The position numbers were made by a program, and so were the translations under genes. From positions 1 to 58,902 of the forward strand of contig CAMDQL010000002.1 of assembly GCA_945905915.1 (NCBI GenBank): a stretch of 58,902 bases of DNA. The letters run 5' to 3'. This stretch comes from Flavobacterium psychrophilum. Its GTDB lineage: Bacteria > Bacteroidota > Bacteroidia > Flavobacteriales > Flavobacteriaceae. The notes under the pieces are model-generated. The model was not told where the DNA came from, did no database searches, and saw only the letters and a program-made list of their open reading frames with translations. This document shows, one piece after another, positions 52,030 to 58,902 of this stretch. How positions within the stretch are numbered: position 1 is the stretch's first letter; each line of letters starts with the position of its first letter.

Positions 52030-54474
52030 TTAAGGTTTACCCATGTATTCCCCTTCACCACCTTCTTCTCGTCTTGGTTTTTCTCTTTCGTTTTTTTGCT
52101 TGTTGAAACGATACGTGAAAGATAATGTAATTTGTCTGACACGCATTTGCATTTCGCTATATGAGTTTACTACATTCTCAATATTTGTTTCGATCAAACG
52201 CTTTCTAGAATTGAATAAATCACTTACATTAAATGCAATCGTTCCTTTATCTTTTAAAACATCTTTGCTAAAGGCAAGATTAATTCCATAATTACCTAAA
52301 CGTTTTCCTTGTGCAGTAGTTTGTGGCGCTTCATATGATACATTTGTTTGCCAATCTATTTTGTAGGGTAAATTAATTTTTGAACTCACACGTGAAGTCC
52401 AGGTTAAAGCGGTATTATCAAAATTTTGAATTACAGCTGTCCCTAAATAATTTATATAGTTATAATTTCCTTGCGTTTCATTGCGAAACATATTAAAATT
52501 TCCGTTCAAACGCCACCATTTATAAGGAGTATAGTTTAAGTTGAATTCAAAACCTGCTCTATATTCTTTTGCTAAGTTGATTGGAGTACTAATAATAACG
52601 GGCACTCCTCCAACAAACTGACCCGACTCTTTTCTAATGAATTGAAAAGAATCATTGGTTACATTAATGTAAGCCGAAGTACTAAATGTAAGTTTATTCC
52701 ATTTAGTCAAGTAACCAAGATCAATTGCATCGGTTAATGATGGATCAAGATCTGGATTTCCTTGAAAAATATTGATATTACTTGAAAACGTTGAAAACGG
52801 ATTTAAAAAACGACCTCTTGGTCTATTAATTCTTTTGCTGTAGCTAAGACTTAATGAACTTTTATCAGATACCTCATAATTTACGGTTGCCGATGGAAAG
52901 AAATTATTGTATTTTTTATTGTTATAACTATTTGTAGTTAAAGAATTTACATCAATATTACTATCTTCAAATCGCAAACCTAGGAAATAGGAAAACTTAT
53001 TAATTTTTGATCCATATTGCGTATAGAAAGCATTCACATATTCATTATATTCAAGTGTGTTAGAATATGCAGATGCTGGCGTTATTTCAAATTCTGTTAA
53101 ATTTTCTTGAAAGCTACCTCGGTAACCTGCTTCAAAACGACCGTCTTTTCCGATAGGCAATACATAATCAGTTTGAAGAAGATTGCGTTGTTGCGATTGT
53201 TTATTGTCTGTAGTTTCTGAAAATAAGGAAGATGGGGTTCCAAGAATTTGATCGTAAATAGTAGCAAATTCATTTTCTCTATTTTGAGAAACAGCAACAT
53301 CTACGGTTAGTTGGTGCCCATCAGTTTTAAATTTTTTCGTAAAGTTTGATGAGTATTCAATGCTAAATTCGTCGCTCTTTGCATCATTTAGACGATTTCT
53401 AAAAAACGTAGGATTTCTAAAAGCATCAAAATTATAAAAGAACACATTATCTGGATTTTTACCATTACTTTCTCTAAAAGTTAGGGCATTGGTCCAGGTT
53501 AAAGATTTACTCAAGTTTAAATCAATACCAAAATTCGCATTATAACCTTCACTTAATCGTTCGTTTGTTCGTCTCTCATTAATGAAACGACTCGTAGTTC
53601 CATTTGAGTTAAAATATTCGGCATCGGTTAAAGAGTTACCTGGATTATTTCTATAGTTGTATCCAAAATTTGAAAACAAATTAAAATTGGTTCCTTTTTT
53701 ATTTAAAGTACTACTTACACCATAGGATTCTGGGTCTCCAGCAGAAAGAATTATCGAACCATTAACTCCATTTGATTTTCCTTTTCTAAGTACAATATTT
53801 ATGATACCACCACCACCTTCAGCATCATATCGTGCCGATGGATTTGTAATTACCTCAACTTTTTCAACAGCATCTGCAGGTAATAATTTTAGCGCATCGG
53901 CAACATTTATACCCGCTAAACCAGAAGGTTTTCCGTCAATTAATATTTTTACATTTTCATTTCCACGCAGTGCTACATTTCCTTCTGTATCAACTGTAAC
54001 CGAAGGAACATTATCTAAAACATCACTTACTGTCCCGCCTTTCACAATCATATCTTTTCCTACGTTGTAAACTCTTTTATCTAATTTAATTTCTACGGTA
54101 GATTTTTCAGCAATAATTACAACGTCTTGTAATTGTGAGATATCTGCTTCCAATGAAAAAGCTCCTAAAAAGGTATTTTCTGTATATTTTTTTTGAGTAA
54201 TAGTCACTTTTTTATAGGACATTAACTCAATTACTCCTGTATAATCACCTACTGGTAGTTCAAATGTAAACAATCCCTTTGCGTCGGTCATTGCACCATA
54301 AAGTTGATTAGAAGCACTATTTTTAAAAGAAACAGTTGCGTATTCAACAGCGATTTTGTTTCCTTTTTCGAACACTTTTCCGCTAATTGTTATTTTTTGT
54401 TCTATTGGTTTTTGTGCAACCGAAGAAAATGAAATAAATACTGCTATAAGTATTAATTGAAAATAATTTTTCAT
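52030..54474 (-). CDS. TonB-dependent outer-membrane receptor
   Basis: This 814-residue receptor has a signal peptide (MKNYFQLILIAVFISFSSVAQ). It has an N-terminal carboxypeptidase-regulatory-like domain (about 25-110), a plug domain (VSDVLDNVPSVTVDTEGNVA, NPSARYDAEGGGGIINIVL), and a long beta barrel of the OMP_b-brl_3 type. The C-terminal tail is charged (NEREKPRREEGGEGEYMGKP), and the TonB box is not obvious. The substrate is unknown. No SusD-like partner is adjacent, which argues against a polysaccharide-utilisation locus. Confidence 0.9.
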   Translation of the reverse strand: MKNYFQLILIAVFISFSSVAQKPIEQKITISGKVFEKGNKIAVEYATVSFKNSASNQLYGAMTDAKGLFTFELPVGDYTGVIELMSYKKVTITQKKYTENTFLGAFSLEADISQLQDVVIIAEKSTVEIKLDKRVYNVGKDMIVKGGTVSDVLDNVPSVTVDTEGNVALRGNENVKILIDGKPSGLAGINVADALKLLPADAVEKVEVITNPSARYDAEGGGGIINIVLRKGKSNGVNGSIILSAGDPESYGVSSTLNKKGTNFNLFSNFGYNYRNNPGNSLTDAEYFNSNGTTSRFINERRTNERLSEGYNANFGIDLNLSKSLTWTNALTFRESNGKNPDNVFFYNFDAFRNPTFFRNRLNDAKSDEFSIEYSSNFTKKFKTDGHQLTVDVAVSQNRENEFATIYDQILGTPSSLFSETTDNKQSQQRNLLQTDYVLPIGKDGRFEAGYRGSFQENLTEFEITPASAYSNTLEYNEYVNAFYTQYGSKINKFSYFLGLRFEDSNIDVNSLTTNSYNNKKYNNFFPSATVNYEVSDKSSLSLSYSKRINRPRGRFLNPFSTFSSNINIFQGNPDLDPSLTDAIDLGYLTKWNKLTFSTSAYINVTNDSFQFIRKESGQFVGGVPVIISTPINLAKEYRAGFEFNLNYTPYKWWRLNGNFNMFRNETQGNYNYINYLGTAVIQNFDNTALTWTSRVSSKINLPYKIDWQTNVSYEAPQTTAQGKRLGNYGINLAFSKDVLKDKGTIAFNVSDLFNSRKRLIETNIENVVNSYSEMQMRVRQITLSFTYRFNKQKNEREKPRREEGGEGEYMGKP

Positions 54475-54544
54475 GTTTTTATTTGTAATAAGGCTGCAAA
54501 TTTACTCTTAGTGACACCCTTTAATTCCTAAATCTTTGTTAAAA

Positions 54545-54889
54545 CTATCGAATTAGTTCTTTAATTCGTTCTTTTGGTCGGGCAATAATCGCTTTATCAC
54601 CATAAACAATGATTGGTCGTTGAATTAGTTTTGGGTATTTCAGCATTGCATCAACTATTTCTTGTTCTGAAAGTACTTTGTTTTTATAATGTTCGATCCA
54701 AATTGATTCTTTAATTCGTACCAACTCTATAGGTTGTATCCCCAATTTTTTAATAACATCCTTTAGCTCATCTAAAGTGAACAATTCATTCATATAATTG
54801 CGAATTTGAAAAGGTTTTTTAAATAATTCAACTTCATACAAGCCTTCTCTGGATTTGTTGCATCTTGGATTATGGTAAATGGTAATCAT
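54545..54889 (-). CDS. arsC: ArsC-family arsenate reductase (glutaredoxin type)
   Basis: This 114-residue thioredoxin-fold protein has the catalytic HNPRCNKSR motif with Cys10 and the partner arginines in LIQRPIIVYGDKAIIARPKE. These match the glutaredoxin-coupled arsenate reductase family, including ArsC-like proteins of other function. No arsB, acr3 or arsR lies nearby, so an arsenic role is not assured. It is divergent from the CPBP gene. Confidence 0.85.
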   Translation of the reverse strand: MITIYHNPRCNKSREGLYEVELFKKPFQIRNYMNELFTLDELKDVIKKLGIQPIELVRIKESIWIEHYKNKVLSEQEIVDAMLKYPKLIQRPIIVYGDKAIIARPKERIKELIR

Positions 54890-54893
54890 TTTG

Positions 54894-54922
54894 TATTTTT
54901 GTTTGAATAATGTACAAATGTA
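54894..54922. promoter_or_regulatory. Overlapping divergent promoters of arsC and the CPBP gene
   Basis: TATTTTTG at 54894-54901 is an exact rightward -7 element. CAAATGTA at 54915-54922 is, on the minus strand, an exact TACATTTG, with TTG (minus strand) 23 bp further at 54948-54946. The two transcription starts would fall within a few bases of each other, so both promoters cannot be occupied at once. Confidence 0.5.
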
Positions 54923-54933
54923 ATATTTCTGAT

Positions 54934-55866
54934 ATGTTTATAGAGCAAGCTTTTAAAAAAGAAACCAATTTAAATTTAAGATTATTAAATTTTATCAAGT
55001 ATTTAGGAGGTTCTTTTTTAGTGTTTTTAGCAGCAATGGTAGGTCAAATTCCACTTAGTATTGCGGTTTTATTTTCTGGAAAGATGCCTCAAAATAATGC
55101 AGACCTTTATTCGCTATTTGATTCAAATGTGTTTTTGTTTTTTGCCTTACTATCTTTTGTATTTGTCATTATAGGATTATATCTTGTAGTTGAAAAATTT
55201 CATAAACAAAAGTTTTTATCCATTATTACATCAAGAGAAAAAATTGATTGGAGTCGAGTATTAGTTTCTTTTGGGTTGTGGTTAATTATTTCTGTTATTT
55301 TGTTTTTCTCGTCTTATTTTTATGATTCAACAGATATTGTTCTGCAAATTAATTTGATTCCATTTTTAATCTTATTTGCCATCACATTATTATTAATGCC
55401 TTTCCAAACTACTGCAGAAGAGTTAATTTTTAGAGGTTATTTAATGCAGGGTTTCTATAATTTGTCGCTTAATAAATGGTTTCCTTTATTAATGACTTCT
55501 TTAATTTTTGGCACAATGCACATAATGAATCCTGAAGTTGAAAAATTGGGGTATCTTATTTTAGTTTACTATATAGGATCGGGATTGTTTTTAGGAATTA
55601 TTACTTTGATGGATGAAGGAACAGAACTTGCATTAGGATTTCATGCAGCTAATAATATTTTAGCGTCATTACTAATCACTACTGACTTTACCGTGTTTCA
55701 AACTCATTCCATTTTTAAAGATATTTCTGAGCCTTCAATAAATTTTGAAGTCTTTTTTCCGGTATTTATTTTATTTCCACTTTTAATCTATTTTTTCTCA
55801 AAGAAATATAAATGGAACAATTGGAATGAAAAATTAATAGGTACTAAAAATAGTTCAACACTTTAA
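54934..55866 (+). CDS. CPBP family intramembrane glutamic endopeptidase
   Basis: This 310-residue membrane protease (CAAX-protease-like/ABI family) has about eight helices. The active-site pair EE (Glu162, Glu163) with Arg167 is in TTAEELIFRGYLM, followed by FGTMHIMNPE and HAANNIL, the other conserved segments. The start is at the second ATG (MFIEQAFKKETN); the first one at 54910 is too close to the -7 element. Members cleave prenylated or other membrane substrates, or mature bacteriocins. The target is unknown here. menE follows after 17 bp. Confidence 0.9.
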   Translation: MFIEQAFKKETNLNLRLLNFIKYLGGSFLVFLAAMVGQIPLSIAVLFSGKMPQNNADLYSLFDSNVFLFFALLSFVFVIIGLYLVVEKFHKQKFLSIITSREKIDWSRVLVSFGLWLIISVILFFSSYFYDSTDIVLQINLIPFLILFAITLLLMPFQTTAEELIFRGYLMQGFYNLSLNKWFPLLMTSLIFGTMHIMNPEVEKLGYLILVYYIGSGLFLGIITLMDEGTELALGFHAANNILASLLITTDFTVFQTHSIFKDISEPSINFEVFFPVFILFPLLIYFFSKKYKWNNWNEKLIGTKNSSTL

Positions 55867-55883
55867 TTAATTCAATCTATTTT

Positions 55884-56936
55884 ATGCTGCCTACTTTTCA
55901 TAATTTTCATAATTCCTTCAAAATAAATGGAGCTCATTTTGATCAAGAGAGCTTATTTGATTTAGCTTACAGCTATGCAAAAGAAGGATCTGATTATGAA
56001 AAAGAAATTGGTATTTTTATTTTGGATTGGTTGGATGCTTCAGAAACAATTCAATTAAGTACATCTGGAACTACTGGACATCCAAAAACAATTATTTTAT
56101 CAAAACAGGCAATGGTGTATTCTGCAATTGCAACTGCTGATTATTTTAAATTGCAGCCAGGTAACAGCGCTTTATTATGTTTACCCGCCCGATATATTGC
56201 AGGAAAAATGATGTTAGTTCGCACCTTTATTATTGGGCTAGAATTAGATATTTTACCTTCAAGTTCAAATTTAGAAGCATTATCTTCAGAAAAAATATAT
56301 GATTTTGTTGCGCTAGTTCCATTGCAAGCTCAAAATAGTTTAGATAAATTATCCCAATTTAAAAAAATAATAATTGGCGGTGCATCAGTTTCTAGTGAAC
56401 TATCTCTTAAGTTGCAATATTTGAATAATGAAATTTATGAAACTTATGGAATGACCGAAACAATTTCTCATATTGCTGCTAAGCGAATAGGTTCAGAAAT
56501 GTTTTCTGTTTTACCAAATGTTACCATAGCTTCAGATGATCGAGATTGTTTAGTAGTTAATATTCCATTCATTTCAGTAAATACTATTATAACGAATGAT
56601 ATTGTAGAAATTATTTCACCAACTACGTTTAAATGGAAGGGGAGATATGACCATGTTATTAATAGTGGAGGAATTAAACTATTTCCAGAACAAATTGAAG
56701 CTAAAATTGCTACACATTTAACGGTACCTTTTTTAATAACCGGAATACCCGATGCTTTACTTGGTCAAAAAGTAATTTTAGTACTTGAAGGATCTGAATT
56801 TGAATTACCGAAGTCACTATTTGAAAAATTAGATAAATATGAAATTCCAAAGGATATCTTTTTTGTGACTCAGTTTGAAAGAACTGCAACTGATAAAATT
56901 AACATAAAAAAAACCCTACTTTCAATAGGGTTGTAA
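55884..56936 (+). CDS. menE: AMP-binding enzyme, MenE-like (o-succinylbenzoate--CoA ligase)
   Basis: This 350-residue ANL-superfamily ligase is shorter than the usual 450-500, as in Bacteroidota MenE-like proteins. The P-loop is STSGTTGHPK (59-68). Further motifs are IYETYGMTETISHIA and the C-terminal hinge KWKGRYDHVINSGGIKLFPE. The C-terminal lysine is plausible in TATDKINIKK. The menaquinone step (CoA thioester of o-succinylbenzoate) is inferred from size and family; no other men gene is near. Confidence 0.8.
   Translation: MLPTFHNFHNSFKINGAHFDQESLFDLAYSYAKEGSDYEKEIGIFILDWLDASETIQLSTSGTTGHPKTIILSKQAMVYSAIATADYFKLQPGNSALLCLPARYIAGKMMLVRTFIIGLELDILPSSSNLEALSSEKIYDFVALVPLQAQNSLDKLSQFKKIIIGGASVSSELSLKLQYLNNEIYETYGMTETISHIAAKRIGSEMFSVLPNVTIASDDRDCLVVNIPFISVNTIITNDIVEIISPTTFKWKGRYDHVINSGGIKLFPEQIEAKIATHLTVPFLITGIPDALLGQKVILVLEGSEFELPKSLFEKLDKYEIPKDIFFVTQFERTATDKINIKKTLLSIGL
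56905..56932 (-). terminator. Minus-strand terminator inside the end of menE
   Basis: On the minus strand AACCCTA pairs with TAGGGTT and is followed by a run of T (A run at 56906-56913). It ends the M1 peptidase transcript but lies within the last codons of menE (Lys-Lys-Thr-Leu-Leu-Ser-Ile-Gly-Leu). Confidence 0.7.
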
Positions 56937-56943
56937 TATATTG

Positions 56944-58563
56944 TTAATTGTATTTTACATAAAATTTATCAGTTAATACCTTAATTTCTTCCAACGAAGT
57001 AATGGGTTCTTTATGTTTTTTCCAATCATTTGATGGTTGAAGTCTTATTTTTTTTGAACCAATTATGATATCAATTGGCATGCTAAAATTTTGTTCATCA
57101 GTTTTCCATCGGTACTGAAAGCTTTTACCTTGTAATTTAATTTCTAGGTGCGGTAGTGAGGTATGGTTTAAATACTGATTGAAAACGGCTGTCAAATTGT
57201 AACCAGTTTCTTTATTAAAATAAGCAATAACAGTAGGCGTATCGATAATTTTTTTTTTAAACGTTTCGGCATATTTCAATAATAACGACCACCATTTTTC
57301 ATCATTATTTACTACATGTCGAAGTGTATTTAATAGGAGTGAACCCTTGTAATACATATCACCAGAACCTTCTCTATTGACACCAAATTGACCAATTATT
57401 GGTTTGTCATTTCTAACATTTTTTGATTGTCCGTTCACGTATTTCATTGCCGCTTCATACCCTTGAGTACATTCAATAAAAACGGTTTCAGTATAGGTTG
57501 TAAACCCTTCATGGATCCACATGTCGGCAATGTCTTTACTAGTAATACTGTTTCCAAACCATTCGTGACCGGTTTCGTGAATAGTAATATAATCAAATTT
57601 CATCCCAATACCCGTCCCTGATAAATCATAGCCCATATAGCCTTTTTTAAACTTATTCCCATAAGCCACAGCACTTTGATGTTCCATACCTAAATAAGGT
57701 GTTTCAACTAACTTGTAACCATCTTCCCAAAAAGGATATTTTCCAAATTTTAATTGAAAACAGTCTAACATAGGTTTTACATCGGCTTCAAAATGTTTAC
57801 GCGCTTTTTCTTCATTTTCTCTTAACACATAGTAATCTAAATCTAATCCTTCATGTTGATCATGTATATGAACATAGTCTGCAATGTTTAGCGTAATATC
57901 ATAATTATTAATCGGGTTTTTTACTTCCCAATCCCATCTTGTATAGCCATCACCCAAATCTTTTGATCCTATAAAGCGACCATTTGAAACATTCATTAAT
58001 CCGTTTGGTACAGCTACTTTTATTGAAGCACCTAGATTGGGTTCGTCGGTTTGAGAATCTTTACATGGATACCAAAGACTAGCACCTGTTCCTTGAACGG
58101 CTACTCCAATAAAATCGAGACCTTTATTATCCTTTTTGAATACAAATCCTCCATCCCAAGGCGCATTTTTAGCTACTTTTGGATTGCCACTATATGAAAA
58201 CAACAGTGTATATATTTTATTTTTTTCTAAAGGTGTATTGAAATTAATAAATACAGCATTTTCATCGCGAGTAAATTCTAATGTTCCGAATTCAAAGCAG
58301 CTTATATCATCAATTACCATGTTGTCAAATAAATCCAATTGAATTTTTTTGGTAGGCTCAATTACTTTAAAAGTGATTTCATTAGTTCCCATAATCCACT
58401 TTTTGGATGGATCCACTTTGAGATATAAATCATATCGAAGAACATCAAAACAAGTACGTTCAAAACGTAATCCGCCTTGAAGTGAATCTCTTCTTGTGGT
58501 TTCTTGAGCAAAAGAACAGTACATTCCGAAAAACCCTAGAATTAAAAATAGTTGTGTTTTCAT
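56944..58563 (-). CDS. Second M1 family metallopeptidase
   Basis: This 539-residue exported peptidase starts at the ATG at 58563 (MKTQLFLILGFFGMYCSFAQ, a signal peptide); another ATG lies two codons earlier. The zinc site HETGHEWFGN and the third ligand in WIHEGFTTYTE are intact. The substrate motif is GMEHQSAVAYG rather than the usual GAMEN. It is shorter than the 690-residue M1 at 34142 and lacks the C-terminal helical domain, a form common in Bacteroidota. It is probably periplasmic. Confidence 0.92.
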   Translation of the reverse strand: MKTQLFLILGFFGMYCSFAQETTRRDSLQGGLRFERTCFDVLRYDLYLKVDPSKKWIMGTNEITFKVIEPTKKIQLDLFDNMVIDDISCFEFGTLEFTRDENAVFINFNTPLEKNKIYTLLFSYSGNPKVAKNAPWDGGFVFKKDNKGLDFIGVAVQGTGASLWYPCKDSQTDEPNLGASIKVAVPNGLMNVSNGRFIGSKDLGDGYTRWDWEVKNPINNYDITLNIADYVHIHDQHEGLDLDYYVLRENEEKARKHFEADVKPMLDCFQLKFGKYPFWEDGYKLVETPYLGMEHQSAVAYGNKFKKGYMGYDLSGTGIGMKFDYITIHETGHEWFGNSITSKDIADMWIHEGFTTYTETVFIECTQGYEAAMKYVNGQSKNVRNDKPIIGQFGVNREGSGDMYYKGSLLLNTLRHVVNNDEKWWSLLLKYAETFKKKIIDTPTVIAYFNKETGYNLTAVFNQYLNHTSLPHLEIKLQGKSFQYRWKTDEQNFSMPIDIIIGSKKIRLQPSNDWKKHKEPITSLEEIKVLTDKFYVKYN

Positions 58564-58762
58564 AATCATCAATATTAGTTTAATAAGTTGTCTAAATTAC
58601 AAAATTGTTACTACAGTAAAATTTGTAAAAGATTTTGTGACTGCTTGGACAAAAGTTATGAACTTAGATCGTTTTGTTTTTAAGAAAATAATATCATCTA
58701 AATCAAATAAAAAATTCGTTACATGATTTTGTAACAGATTTTTTTATGATAATAATCTTTCT
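58564..58762. other. Intergenic region with RidA terminator hairpin
   Basis: About 200 bp of AT-rich DNA without a gene. GTTACA (58718-58723) pairs with TGTAAC (58730-58735) around six bases, with T runs on both strands nearby, so it is a plausible terminator for the leftward RidA gene. I see no clear promoter for the M1 gene. Confidence 0.55.
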
Positions 58763-58902
58763 TTATTTAATTGCAATCATTGAAATTTCTATGTTTACGT
58801 TTTTTGGCAAACACGCTACTTGAACGGTTTCTCTTGCTGGAGCAGTTGCTTCATTGAAATAGGCTCCATAAATAGCGTTAATTCGACTAAAATCTTCCAT
58901 AT
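58763..58902 (-). CDS. ridA: RidA/YjgF-family protein, C-terminal part only
   Basis: The last 45 codons of a RidA-type reactive-intermediate deaminase read in from the window edge. The segment MEDFSRINAIYGAYF, then APARETVQVACLPKN and IEISMIAIK, matches the conserved C-terminal half, including the RETVQV arginine that binds substrate imines. The N-terminus lies outside the window. Confidence 0.9.
   Translation of the reverse strand, partial: MEDFSRINAIYGAYFNEATAPARETVQVACLPKNVNIEISMIAIK

Noticed and set aside
52030..54474. Polysaccharide utilisation locus around the TonB receptor
   Set aside because: No SusD-like gene, glycoside hydrolase or regulator is adjacent, and the barrel is of the OMP_b-brl_3 type rather than SusC.
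54545..54889. Arsenic resistance operon
   Set aside because: The arsC-like gene stands alone; no arsR, arsB or acr3 is near.

Overview
The window looks like a chromosomal segment of a member of the Flavobacteriaceae (Bacteroidota), most like Flavobacterium. The DNA is AT-rich. Upstream regions repeatedly carry the Bacteroidota-type -7 element TAnnTTTG, and start codons usually lack a strong Shine-Dalgarno sequence. Many genes belong to families typical of this group: DUF2911, DUF2452, DUF2520, TIGR03643, a CAL67264-like membrane protein, 7(1) septoil knot/DUF6150, and an outer-membrane-barrel TonB receptor. I see no rRNA, tRNA, CRISPR array, prophage or transposase gene.

Layout. 1-1.7 kb: a light-driven module, namely a proteorhodopsin gene and a divergent gene for a Brp/Blh beta-carotene cleavage enzyme that makes its retinal; the latter is cut by the window edge. 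1.7-9.8 kb: transaldolase-like aldolase, a cysteine-less thioredoxin-fold lipoprotein, an unusual ABC-F ATPase, a four-helix-bundle gene between inverted AT repeats, a pyrR-pyrB-STAS-small membrane protein-rnz run, and a HAD phosphatase. 9.8-13.8 kb: a leftward SRPBCC-SDR-photolyase-cryptochrome/photolyase operon. 14-22.8 kb: a long leftward run (DUF2520, KdsC, UbiA-like prenyltransferase, Maf, MscS-like, PIG-L deacetylase, a 34-residue membrane peptide, sodium:solute symporter). 23-28 kb: pheT, a lipoprotein hydrolase and TIGR03643-DUF2452, separated by repeat-rich intergenic DNA. 28-46 kb: gapN, three small proteins, bestrophin, recG, M1 aminopeptidase, UvrD-like helicase, tsaC, an OmpA-like lipoprotein, a glycosyltransferase, holA, ettA and a DEAD-box helicase. 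46.8-58.9 kb: hutG and hutI with crcB, corA, TonB receptor, arsC, CPBP protease, menE-like ligase, a second M1 peptidase and the end of a RidA gene.

Most genes are core housekeeping genes. The least explained content is intergenic. At least a dozen junctions hold tandem arrays with a 7-bp period, built from several unrelated unit families (TCAGTnn, GTTTCAA, GAACAAC, TTCCATC, AAAAAGT, GATAATT, GGGAGnn) that sometimes switch from one to another without losing register. Three of these loci also share an 18-bp core. One has 44-bp inverted ends matching at 41 positions, and another contains a 152-bp direct duplication. Several arrays directly abut start codons (holA, recG, ettA, a glycosyltransferase, a photolyase, the UbiA-like gene). 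This mosaic repeat system is the best candidate here for something little described.

Four small membrane-protein genes of 34 to 56 codons (16569-16673, 29988-30134, 30131-30301, 51802-51963), plus the two partial edge genes, were found by direct reading. Many starts were moved to an internal ATG because the longest frame begins at a TTG or lies inside a promoter element or a repeat.
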